A stretch of DNA of 64,000 nt. Source: Zygnema circumcarinatum. Lineage: Eukaryota; Streptophyta; Zygnematophyceae; Zygnematales; Zygnemataceae. Position 1 is the first letter of the stretch; every line of letters begins with the position of its first letter. The stretch spans positions 4,183,002 to 4,247,001 of the forward strand of contig CM074804.1 of assembly GCA_037447605.1 (NCBI GenBank), read 5' to 3'. This document shows positions 47,800 through 59,061 of the stretch, piece by piece. Made by a program: the position numbers and the translations under genes. A model generated the notes under the pieces. The model saw nothing but the letters and a program-made list of their open reading frames with translations, searched no databases and was not told the origin of the DNA.

Positions 47800-50011
47800 T
47801 TAATTCACTTGTTGGGCATCCACCTGTGGCATCATATGGTGTTGCTCCATTCGTTCAGGCAATCCTGACTGCCGGCTCTCCGAGTTATTCTGCCCGGGCT
47901 GCGAATGCGCCTGCAATTCCTCCCCCGAACCCGACTCAGGTTCTGCTTCCAAACACTCTCAGCCTGAGCTCTAACAAGGATGGGAGAGAAAAAAAAAGGG
48001 GGCCGTTACCACTCAACAATCATGCAAAGGATCGAACATATTAAGGCAATTATTCGCTATACGAGGTAAACTATGGAAGAGAGAAACCTACGCCTCTTTC
48101 AAGGCTATGTTCCATCGCTGCCATGTGCTCCCGCTGCTGGTGAAGGATCATCTGCAATACAATATGATGAAACACTCAATCTCAAGCAATTTCAAAGTTG
48201 TCGATTTTCATTGAAAGACAAACCAACATCCACATCTACATACAGGACCATATGTAATTACGAAATAGACCCACCTGCTGCTGATGAAGCATGTGAGGTT
48301 GCTGTGGCATGAGTGAAGGAGCACTCTTTGTAAGGTCTCTCAGTATGCCCTACACACACACAAGCTCTCAGTGTCCGTTCAGTTCAGGCACTTGTTGAAA
48401 TCATATAGCCCATTCCGGCAACTCATCTGACCATATGTCCACGAGCAAACTGATAGTCATTCAGAAACAAGCAACAAGGTAAACTTCAACATTCCGAAGA
48501 CAACGGGAGAAGACCCTTAAATTCCATGGATATACAAAATAGTCCTCCAGATCCCCATACCTTGTTTGCCCACATAAGGCCACATGCATTGCATAGAGAC
48601 CGTGGTCCTTGAGGCCCCCGCCTCATCATTGGAGTGGACCTCTCTCCAGCTCCACAGTGCATGCACCTGGACATAATCCAGGAATCGATAACTTGTTACA
48701 GACTACGTGAATATGAAAACCTTCAAAACCATGAGGGCCCATCTGAAGCATGCAGGCTTACGTTGCTTCTGCAGGAGAGCTCATTGTTCCACCCTCTCCA
48801 GAACTCGGATGCCCTCCTCCCTCCATGCCACTGTTGTCATCACCTGAAGGTCTGGAAGGTGCAAATTGGCCTCGCTTCCGTTGCATCCTGCATAGGATAG
48901 GAAAAAATAACTGCGGCAGTTTAATTGAGGTTCCACTATCAAGCAGCTTCCATCCATCCTCCTAGTAATGTAGAGTACATGCATTCGCCAAGCATCATAT
49001 ACATGAATATATCTCACCTTTGAGCCACTTCCTTGCGCACGCTGTACCGAATCTTCTTATCATAGCATCGTTCCTTCCTCTTTTCACGGAATCTGGTTAA
49101 AGACGCAAGGCGTTGTGGCAAGTTCATCCGCACCGGTGGTAATTCATGGAACTGCAATGGCAAAACGAAAAGAAAAGGGTCCAGGTGTAAATAGAAAGGT
49201 AACCAGTCTCCCTTTGTTTATTCATGTCAGCTGCACTAAGGGACAGCAAAACATGGGCAGGCCGACCACCTTATGATACGGGTCCTTGTAAGCTCCTCCT
49301 CCAGATGGATTTCCACCTATTCCAGGTGGAATTTCCCTTCCCCCAAGGAGAAGTAGCACAGCTTGTACCTGCACTCGCTGATAAGGTGGTCAGCAAATGT
49401 GGTACACGACTTTCTACCAGTCAAAAGTAGACAATGAGGTCTTGGGTGCACAAGCAATACCAAATTTACGAAGAAACTCATGTCAAACCAAAAGAAGGCA
49501 AGGAGTGACAGCACGACAAAATTAGAAATCGCACACCAACACTGTGAAATGACCCCACCTTTTCGGGCGGCACAGTGTCGAACACATATACTTCTCCTTG
49601 ATATGACAATGTGAGTTGCGTTGCCCCTAACCCTCGACCACCCGCCAAATGGCCGTCGTCCCGCTGGCCATCTTCGTCATCCATTTCATCATCTCCCGGA
49701 ACATCACCCCCGTCGACTTCCTCCTCCGCATCATCCATTGACTGCCCATGCGCGTCTGAATGCACATGTGCATGCGCATGTGGATGCACATGTGCATGAG
49801 GATGGTGCACATGGGCATGCGCATGGGCATGATGGGGATGGGAGAGAGGGAGAGCATTCTGCGCATGGATGTCATGCCCTGCATCTGGACGCTCATTTTC
49901 CACCTGTCTATGCAAATCGTGTTGCTCTGTCTCCGCCTGAGCGAGGGCCTGTGCGTGAGCGTGATGTGCCTCAAGCTGTGCTTGAACGTGCGCAGGATCC
50001 GGCTCTGCCAT
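47800..50011 (-). CDS. TIFY-CCT-GATA transcription factor (ZIM/ZML class)
   Basis: Nuclear transcription factor of the class with TIFY, CCT and GATA zinc finger (Arabidopsis GATA24/25/28, ZIM/ZML). Eight exons on the minus strand: 50011-49559, 49368-49270, 49151-49018, 48887-48762, 48666-48561, 48349-48275, 48151-48092, 47955-47800, sum 1209 nt, 402 aa. An N-terminal Ala/His-rich tract of [14 protein letters not shown] type (~70-100) is followed by an acidic patch. TIFY domain is ~131-170 (core [10 protein letters not shown]), CCT is ~190-230 ([20 protein letters not shown]), and the GATA finger is C-X2-C-X20-C-X2-C with [12 protein letters not shown], then GILRDLTK. Spacing of 20 is typical for this class. 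A Gln/Met/His-rich tail follows. The last exon acceptor (47955) is the least certain because nearer AG choices hit stops or shift frame. Confidence 0.93.
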
Positions 50012-52767
50012 GGGGTGCCTTCTTGTTCGAGGTTAGGGTTCCAGCCAATGTAAAACAGAGAATCTTCAACAAGCTCGAGAGTAGTCGTAAGAGTTAAGCC
50101 TGCAAACGAAAAACACGGAAAAATACATTCTTTCCGGTATTTAATATTCTCCATGAGTACTGATCTACTCTTAGGATTAGGATGAAGTTTCAGGAAAAGG
50201 CTTACATTGTTCGGCCAATGCTTACTGTTCATGTATTGAAAAGGGGCTAATCAAAACCTCAAAACTTAAACAGGCATAACTTGCTGCAACCTCAGCACAT
50301 GGTGAGAACAAACACGACTTACATAGACGGGTTCTCACTGACATGCCATAGAATGAACTCCACACACAGAAAAGCGTACTGTCGAAATTAAAACATTTAA
50401 GCAACACACAACACCAGTCCCTCAAAACACAATAGCTAAGCGAGTCAGTCTACTTCCTGGCGCTAACCCTCCTCCCGCTAGAACGATTAATTATTAAAGA
50501 GTGTCACTACATACTCGCTACATGATAGTGACCCCGTTGTCTCTTTCTCTCTCGCATTTACGAGCACCCATACCCTGGTATGGACTTTGCTGTGAGGAAA
50601 CGATTTTCAGGTAAAAACCACAGAAACTTTGTATCGGAATTTGAGGTCTGTGTAAGGCACTCGCTACAGTAGGGCGAATTTCTCTGTCTCAAGCCCGTCA
50701 TGTGATAAAAATCATAAAACTCTACTGATGATGATGAAGACAATATGATGAATGATGTGATGATTAATGGTGAAGTCGGAGCTCTCAAACACCCATGCTC
50801 TTCAACGCAGAATGCTTAAACCTCTTTCAGTTTGGATTTCATCCCGTTGCTGTGATTCTTCGGCTGATTGAAAATGTAAATTCAACGTGACGGCAGAGTT
50901 TCCTTGCTTAATCCTCATGCCATTTAAACAAATGCTTCAGTTTCTCAGCTCTCTTCATTCCATCATCCCATTACACTCGCGCCGTACCTTCTTTGCCAGC
51001 TGTCCCGCTCAAAGTAAAAGACAAGGTTCCACTTCCTCCACTGATCAGTGCAGCATCTGATCCTCCTCTCTGGGAGAAAAGGCGTACTCTCTCTGTCCCG
51101 TCTCTTCTCCGCTCTCCTCCTACCTCTGCTTTTTCCTCCGAGTACTCTCTCCTATTTCCCTCTTGTTCTGTACTCTCGCCCCTAAGCTTTTTTCTATCCC
51201 GTTCCACCACTCCAACGCCGCTTTTGTGACCTACCCTATTTTATCTGCTAACTCCTCGCCTTTCCTTGCTCATTCCTACTATCTGCTTTCCATCCCTTCC
51301 GCTCCTCCAATCCCTCTCCCACTCCCACTCCCTCCACAGACACCACTCCCTACAATCTCCTTCCCTGTAACTTCCCCCCTCCCCCACTCCCTCTACCTCA
51401 CTCTCCCTCTCAAGCCCTCTCTATGCTGGTCCTATCGCGCCCCTCCCGCGCTTACCCCGAGCGGAGAGTTAGGGTAAGCGCTACCGCCATGTCGGAGGGC
51501 CCTTGCCTTTGCCCGCCCTTTTCAAGAGCATGGAACCTGTTGCAGTTCGAAATCGGAAAAATTCCGCTGCTCGGCGGCGGGTTCCATGTTGAGGACGCGT
51601 GATCCGTCCTGTGGCACAGCGGCCCTGTTCGGCTCCGGATGGATGGCTTGCAGGGAGCCACGTGGAGCCATCTGCGTCCTCCGCCCGGCGGGCCGCCCCC
51701 CATGGCCGATTTGTTGAACATGGAGAGTGGTTTTCTAGAGATCGTACGGTGGATTCCTTCCATCCTGCAGATGAAGATTTTCCTCATCGTGCAGCTGCGA
51801 TTCAATTGATCTTACGGCTGCAATTCGCAAGTCCGCCGTCGTTTGAAGTTCGAAATTTGAATTTCGCACCTAGTCCATTTTGTAACCTACAACCAATCGT
51901 CCGGCTGAGATTCCTTCCATTCAACGGCCGAGATAGCGCTCTTCCTTTGGCTGAGATGGCGCTCACGTGCGGCGGAGGTTTGCTTCCATCGTGCGGCGGA
52001 GATGCGGCCGCTCGTTCGTACGGCCGAGATATCTTGCATCGTACGGCAGGGAGTGCAGACACGAGGGCCTTCATCCCGCGGATGACGTCTTGTCCGTACG
52101 GCCCGTGCACCATCTGCGGCTGTGAAGGCCTGACTGGCCGATCCGCCTCATCGTGCGGCGAAGATTCGTTAAATCCGACGGTTCCTGCTTCGACTTCTCG
52201 CACGCGTGTCGAATAAAAAACTTTCTGCCGTTTTGCGTACGTCAGCAGCCCAAGCGCAAGCGCGGTTCCCAGATTTGAATTGAAAGAATTGAAAGCAATA
52301 ATGCCTCGGCGTCGCGACAATTTGCGCTTGAAAATGGGGTACCGTACGGCGGCGATCGGGGCGAGGGCTTTTTTGACTTGCTGCAGCGCGGCGGCGGCTG
52401 GAGCACTATTCGATCGAGCTAAGACTTAACACACTCACGAAAGCTGATCTATCAAACAAATCCACGAATTTCATACTGAATGCTTTTGAAGAAAAAAGTG
52501 GCTGGGGGGGGGTGGGGGGACACCGGAAGTGCACAGTCTGCTTGCTGCATATCAGATTTTTCCACAAAAAATCATATTACAAAGAAACAAGTTCCTTTCC
52601 ATTACAAAACGATCAAACCAATCATTTATGTACAACCAAAAAAAACGAACATAGGAACTAAACCTTTTCCCCGCAACCCTAACGAACCTCCAGCACTGCT
52701 CTCTCCGGCAACGTATGCCCTCCCACCCTCCCCGCTACTCTACTTCTCACCCCCCCCCCCCTTCTAC
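50012..52767. other. Intergenic stretch with pyrimidine-rich and degenerate-repeat blocks
   Basis: 50012-50950 is AT-rich and probably holds the GATA gene promoter and 5' UTR. 51000-51460 is strongly pyrimidine-biased on the plus strand. 51500-52240 is a GC-rich block with a recurring, degenerate ~28-bp phrase built on TTCCATCGTGCGGC and GAGAT, plus CGTACGG words. No gene was recognised; ORFs here are composition-driven. Confidence 0.5.
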
Positions 52768-54198
52768 TCACTCTCCGTTCTCCCCCTTCTCTCCCTCCAT
52801 CTCAATCTTCTCGGTCGACTCTCCCGCCTGCTTACCCCCAGTGGTTTCCTTAGTGATCGCTGAAGGCCCCCCTGAAAGCGGAACATCGACTACACGACTT
52901 CTTGGCTTCTCTGCCTGCACCTTTGGAAGCCTTACAAGGAGAAGCCCATTTTTAAGCTCAGCCGTAATTCCCTCTGCGTTCACACTATCAGGAATTGCAA
53001 GACGCGCCGTCACCCCGCGCCGGCCGACAAACCTCCCCTGCTCTCGTTCCTTGGCATCATCGGTAGGCGGCCTCGCAGTAATCAAAAGTACAGAAGCATC
53101 TTCCACCTGCATTATTGCAAAGGACGATCAAGAAAGCAAGACTGAAAGGCTGAAATCAACAAAACTTTGGGTCTTGTAAACATGGTTTGTAAAAATAAAC
53201 TGATTAGAAAGCTGAAACCAACCGAAGTTTGAAGTTTTAATATAGGCTTTGCAAAGATAAGCTGATACAAGAACTCGGCTGCTAAAGCTAAAAAGGAAAC
53301 GACTGGTTAAGCTTAAACTAATCGATGCACACGTCAAACTTAAAAAGACATAATAATCTGCTTGACGAAGTTCAAGGCAGACGCACAGGGCTATGGAATT
53401 GGAACAGTAGGCAGCTACTTGCCTGCACTTTGACATCATTACTGCTGAATCCTGGAAGTTCAAAGCGGAGAGTCCAGCCATCTGAGCTCTCCTCCACATC
53501 CCACACCTTGGCAGATCCCAACTCTCTCAGCATCTCTGCCAACGATCGACCGAACGGTTCCATGTTGGCGGCCCAGCGACGGTTTGACGGAATTCCACAC
53601 GGATCCACAGCAAACCCACAGCCTGCAAATCCCCCACATATCTTTCAGTCTGAAGCCCAACTTGCACTATTTTTGTAACTAACAATGGGAATCTGCTAAT
53701 GTCTTCTCCGCTTTTGGAAACAAAGACAGGTGTCCACGTGTCATTCTTTTTCTAAGTAGAGTCAGAAGGGAAAAGACTCACCAGCTTGCCAGCTGGCAGC
53801 AAGAGCTGCTGCTCGGGCCGACCGTCGGCGCGCCTCCGTTGCACGCAATCGCTGCGCGTTCCATGCGTCACGGCAGCCCGTCGCGCGCACTACCAAACTT
53901 GCTGCACATGTAGAGAAGCGTCCAGCAAAAGAGGTAAGAGATTCGTACAGAAGATAAAATGTTCTAAGAAAACTATAGTATGCGCAGTCTGCAAGAAAGT
54001 TGGGCGTAAAAATTATTAAAACGAGAATTAATTACGAATACAGTATTCTTAGAATTTACCTGATGCAGGAGCAGGTTTCATGTTTGAAGCAGACGCTGCA
54101 GAACCTCGAAGACCCCCTGTTTCTCCAGTGAAGGAGGTACGGAAGTGAGGAGTCTGCATGGCAGGTGCGCTGAGAGTAGCGAGAGAGACGGCTGCCAT
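52768..54198 (-). CDS. Plastid-targeted HSP20/alpha-crystallin-family protein
   Basis: Small heat-shock-type chaperone, predicted in the chloroplast. Four exons on the minus strand: 54198-54060, 53901-53782, 53622-53423, 53106-52768, sum 798 nt, 265 aa. Residues 1-~85 are Ala/Ser/Arg-rich with few acidic residues, a good transit peptide. The alpha-crystallin domain starts near VWDVEESSDGWTLRFELPGF and continues through SNDVKVQVEDASVLLITAR, RFVGRRG and IPDSVNAEGITAELKNGLLL to VRLPK, the family's G-x-L-x-V-x-x-PK ending. A Glu/Lys/Gly-rich extension of ~45 residues replaces the usual short IXI-type tail. The donor after 53423 is GC (CAG/GCAAGT), a GC-AG intron. The start is the first Met after a GC-rich leader. 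Confidence 0.9.
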
Positions 54199-54840
54199 GG
54201 CTTCTGTGCGAGGAAGACGAGGCGAGGGAGAGGGAGTGCGTGTGCAGTATGGCAGCGAGAGGCGCGGACGACGATCTAGCCTCTCGAACGCGGCTTTTTA
54301 AACCGAGGGAGGCGCCCGCTGGAGATGGCGTGGGAGCGACGCCGGCAGGTGGCCACCGACATCCGCCGGCGTTCTAGAAGGCTGGCGGGCGGGCGGGCGG
54401 GCCCCACCGAATTGCCGTGCGGGCGAGGGGAAGCCTCCTCCCGGGCGGGCGGGCGGGCAGATGCAACCACGTGGACAGATGCAGCCACGTGGACAGATGT
54501 AGCCACGTGGACAGATGCAGCCACGTGGACGAACTCGCTAATAAAACGGCGAAGGTTGCTTGCTCGCTCGCTTGGTCAGCGAGCTGTTCGCGAAAAGGCG
54601 CCTGCTGATTGGCCGACACTCGCGCGCCGTACCGTGCCGTACAAACCGCTCTCCGGTGCGTGTTTCCGTGTCGAATTGGATACAGAAGACACCCGACCCC
54701 GACCCCGACCCGACCCGGGGCCGCCCGCCTGCCCGCCCGCCCACCCGCTCCCACCTCGGACCCTCCCCGGCCCAGCCCGGAGGACGCCGTCCTTCTCGGA
54801 AGCCCCCCTCCGGCTACGCTCACAGCCTACCCTTTTATCG
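54199..54840. other. HSP20 promoter region and GC-rich intergenic DNA
   Basis: Contains a tandem GGACAGATGCAGCCACGT phrase repeated about four times with variation at 54470-54530 (CCACGTGGACAGATG units), each carrying a CACGTG E-box/G-box core. It then turns into GC-rich DNA with ACCCCG runs at 54690-54720. The CACGTG cluster lies about 280-330 bp upstream of the HSP20 start codon. Confidence 0.6.
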
Positions 54841-55375
54841 GCATCGTCGCATTGCAGCGTTGCACAGGTCGCACCTTTCAATCAACCTAAGGAAAGGTGC
54901 GAACCATTGGTGCATCGCTGTTTGAGCCGTTGATTTGCGACCCAGCCAACCATTGATTTGCGACCCGAGCAACCATTGCCGGTGGTTTCATTGGATTATA
55001 TGGTTGCCAGCCATTGGAATAGTTGCGAACCATAGATTCGCGCCTCTTGCAACCATTGGACTCAATGGTTGCCAGCCATTGACAACGGTTTTCGAACCAT
55101 TGGTTGAGTTTTGTTATTTTTCTTCAGGATATTAAAGGAGAAAACCAAATTTATTCTATGTGTTTTGGTTGAAGCAAGTTGCTTCCATACACTACGAGGT
55201 GTGACTTCAATACCGCCAGGCAGAGAATAGTTTTTTGCACTTTCTCGTTAATGGTTCCAAGCATTTCCATGGTTGCCAACCATAGTTGTTGGAATCATCC
55301 ACTGCGAATGGTCGCAACCGCTGGATGCCAATGGTTGCCGATCCCATGTTCCGACCTGCGCAGCGTTGTCGCGCC
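54841..55375. mobile_element. AACCATTG-rich fold-back/MITE-like element, copy 2
   Basis: The left end (GCAGCGTTGCACAGGTCGCACC) is mirrored at the right end (GGTCGGAACATGGGATCGGC read backwards from 55375), resembling the termini of 6008-6396. AACCATTGG and its complement occur many times in both subterminal regions, and GTTTTCGAACCATTGGTTGA-type internal sequence is shared. No coding capacity and no clear target duplication. Confidence 0.68.
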
Positions 55376-56666
55376 TCCACGCGCTGCGGTTGGTTTTGGC
55401 CGTCCCGGCGGCCTTCTCCCCCCTCATGCGCGAAGCCCTGCATCGGCTTCGCGGCTGCTTCTACAGCGTGTTGTGCTGTTGGGCCTAGAAGCAGAGTCTA
55501 ACTCATAGCTTTTCTTTCGTCCCGTGGTCCGTCGTGCCCAGTTCCTTTTGGTTCTCCGCGTTGTTTTTGTCCAATGCACCTTTGATGGCATCGCCATCGT
55601 TAGATTATTTTTTTTCCCAACTTTGCAACGATGTTGAATGGAGCATAGACATAGTAGTGAGTAGGCCATGCAATATACGCTATTATGGAATGACACCCAC
55701 CATTCGGTGCTACCTCCCGAACGATCAATCAGGGCACAAATCACGACTAATCACGACTAGTCACGACTACGATTGTACGTGAGAGGCACCCCACCTACGC
55801 CCGCCTGTCGCACCACTCATAGGCACCGTAGAGCACTCTGCGAGAGTACCGTACGACACCGTACGGTCGATATCCGCGGTCACCGCCCCCGGACCGGCCT
55901 GCGTGCCCCGTCAGCACGGGCGTGCTGACGTGGGCGGTCGGCCCCGCGGGCCGCGGGCGGGTCAAAGCCCCGAGGGCCAAGGGCCGCAGCGACGTCACCT
56001 CCCGCGCGCGGTTGGCCGCGCGGTTCGGTTCGCCGCGCGGTTGGTCGGTTTGAGGCGGAGCCCTGGTGGGCTCTGCTGCGACCCCCCTCCCCCGTGCCGG
56101 GCGGCCCGGGCCGTGCAGGTGCAGGAGGGAGGCTGGAGTTGCTCGGGCGGGGCAGGCAGGCAGGGAGGGAGGGAGTCAGCGTTTTAGGGTTGTCGAGAGG
56201 GACCGGACTGCTTTAGAACAAATATTGTAAAACTAGGGTAACTTTGCGGTCGGAGGAAGACGGGAGGAGGGAAGGGATGTATGGATGAAGGACGATGAAG
56301 AGAAGAAGATATGCATGTTATGTTGGAAATGCGTAATTTTTTCTTAAATTGATGTCCATTTTGCGCTCTTTATAAAATGGTGGCTTGCGGGGTTATTAGG
56401 GTTTGTCCAGGATCCAAAGGAGCTGAGGAAGGATCAGAATTAGGGTTAGGTTTTTGCCTCTAGTTAGAGTTGTATCGTATCCAGAGCTAGAATGGAGCTG
56501 TAGCAAATAAGAGTATTCCTGGATTTGTTTCCACTATTCTTGCGCCAAAAATGGGTTTCTGAACTCGTCCAATAAAGTTATCCTCTACAATTTCTGGCAC
56601 GAGATTCGTTTGATTGCTGCACCGATATCCCAATATTCTAAAGCAGCAGACCGTCGTGTCTCATCA
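55376..56666. other. Intergenic stretch upstream of FEX
   Basis: 55380-56190 is mixed and becomes very GC-rich (CGGTTGGCCGCGCGGTT repeats near 56010-56050, CGTACGG words at 55848-55868). 56200-56660 is AT-richer with TTAGGGTTAGG near 56440 and probably contains the FEX promoter. No gene was recognised. Confidence 0.5.
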
Positions 56667-59061
56667 TGGAAAACCAAGTTGGAGATGGAGGCGGTCAAGT
56701 AATCACAGAGAGCAAAGTTTTGTCGCCGACAGTGTTGCCAGTCGTATCGAAGCCTGTAAGCTGAAGATTTCTTGAAGCCTTGGTTTAGGGCCTAGAAATT
56801 GGAGTACTATTCGGGCTTCTCATTTCTTTACGAGTATTTCAGCAAGAGACGAGTAACGCTATTTGTCTTGTACTCTATCCTTACCTGCTGTCGACTGCGG
56901 CTTGAGGTCGACTTTGTCGAGTAACTTGCCTGATATCGGGTCAAAAGAGTTGGTTATGCATCGATATGAAAGTAGCGGATGATTCATTTAGATTAATGTC
57001 CATGTTTGTGACACAAATTCCTAGGAGTTTCGGATGCATGTCGGAGTTGAAAAGTTCGTGTACTGCTTTAATGGCACTTGAATGATCACAACGCTAGTAT
57101 TTCACTCATACTCAACTAGAATTTAACTTAACTTACATTGCTTCTCGGGTACGTCGAAACGCAACCTTCAGATTGCTGTGGAAGTCACTATGATACTCCA
57201 AGTAATTGCACACACAGGTAAGTAAATGGTGCAGCAGATAATGTTGAGCTTGAGGCACGTGGCGGGCTGGGAGACAGGTGGATGGAAAGTTTTTGAGCTT
57301 GGGTAGGCTACTGGACATTGTATCTATCCTCAGCCATCTTGCCTTTTTCGGCATCATTGGGGTATGTAGCATGAGCCTTTCATGTGAATGTTACAGTAAG
57401 TGAGCTGGCTTACGTGATTCGGCTGCACCGATGATGCGGACGACGATGCAACTGCAAATTGCTGCGTGCGACGACTATCGTCAGCATATTCTGGGTATGC
57501 GTCAGCGTATGCCAGAGAAGTAGACCCGTATTGACTGAAATGTTTTTGTTTTTTGTGCCTGTAGGTGCTGATTAGATACTCCTTCGAACTTTTGCTGGGT
57601 CCGGAAGTCGGAAGGGTTACTGATGATCAGCAGGCACTGTTCATTGACCTTCCTGCAAACATGGTAAGCTGCGTCGATGCTTCGATGTAAGTGCTCAAGT
57701 CAATGGGATTAAAAATTCTGGGCGTGTTTTATTTGAGTGCACCTTTAGATGACAGCAAGAATCAAGCGCCGTTCAATTGTACTATTTCGATTCTGCTGGC
57801 CTAGGAGTGATTAGTAAGTTGTGTTCCAAAACACATTCAACTCATTCCAACGAAGTCCATTTTCCTGAACGTGGATCATGCAGGTCGGTTCGTTCATTAT
57901 GGGATGGGTTGGTGTAGTGGCAAAAAAGACAATCGCATCCTTTTCAGAGCAGTTGGCTGTGGGGCTTTCCACGGGGCTCTGCGGCAGCATTACGACGTTT
58001 GCATCGTGGAATCAGCGCATGTTGGCCATTCTTTCCAAGGGCCTGTGGTTTCGTGCACTATCGGGATATGTTATTGGTAAACGTCGAAATGATATCCACT
58101 CAGATTGATGTTCCGCAATCGTTTACAACATATATGCATATTGCTCAATCCTTCTGTGTTGAGGCTACTGTAGGCCTTCATTTGTTTGTCTTACAAAGCA
58201 GGGCCTTATGATTGCAGGAGCGGAACTGGCGTACATATCGCTCCTCATCGGCATCGATTCCTGCACAGCTTTTCTTACTTTCATTGAAAACCTGCAGTGC
58301 AGACGGGAGGAGTCCGGCAAGCTCAGATTTCAACTGGTTACTGCAGATCACGTTGATCGTCGCTGGTTCAGCTTGGTCCTTTTCTTCACAACCTCCGCCC
58401 TTTTTTGGGTGGGAGGGGCTATCGGAGCCGCTGTCGATGTGCACTGCTTAGCTCGGAGAAGGCTATGGCTGGCGACAGTTTTAGCCCCATTTGGAGTGTG
58501 GCTTCGTTGGTTCTTGTCCAGGTTCAATGGTTGGGGGTTCGGGAAGAATAATGATGTTTTGCAGTGGATTCCGTGGGGGACGTTTGTTACAAACGTCGCA
58601 GCAGCCGCAATCGAAGCGATCCTCTCAACAGTGGTCCTCGCTGTAAGATTTGAAAGCCGCCCGTTTAAGGATACTGCTTGAATGCCTCAATTGGCCGAGG
58701 GAGTAAGCGAACTCTGCAGATGCATAGGTTTCTGTTGAGAAATCGCGTATATGATTCAACACCTGATCCCCTGAACCTTCGATTCTCCACATGATCTGGC
58801 ATTTGCATGTAGGTGCAAGATGACACGAACATCTTTGTAAACGGCGCGTTGCAGCTTGGATTCCTCGGCTGCATGAGCACTGTTTCAACTCTTGTTGTGG
58901 AGGTCAGAACGTTACGGAGCTCGAGCTCAGCACCATGGCGGAGTTATGCCTACATGCTAATTTCTCTCGTGGCGTCTTCCACGATCGGCATCCTCCTTTA
59001 CAGTATCCCGGTTTGGGTGAATCATTATGATTCAAAATACAACGCTATTGGGTTGTGCTGA
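56667..59061 (+). CDS. FEX: Fluoride export protein, fused double-CrcB type (FEX)
   Basis: Membrane fluoride channel that removes toxic F- from the cytosol. Eukaryotic FEX fuses two CrcB/Fluc domains in one chain. Exons: about 56667-56755, 57278-57361, 57565-57663, 57884-58076, 58218-58642, 58813-59061, giving about 379 aa. Domain 1: first helix SILSHLAFFGIIGVLIRY, then GLCGSITTFASWNQR, the Fluc G-x-C/G-S-x-T-T-F-S/A-S-W signature. A central helix (WFSLVLFFTTSALFWVGGAI) links to domain 2: APFGVWLRWFLSRFN, PWGTFVTNVAAAAIEA and GFLGCMSTVSTLVVEV, with a final helix YMLISLVASSTIGILLY. Exon 1 codes only a short polar N-terminus and is the least certain part, because its exact length decides phase. 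All other junctions keep frame. Confidence 0.92.
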
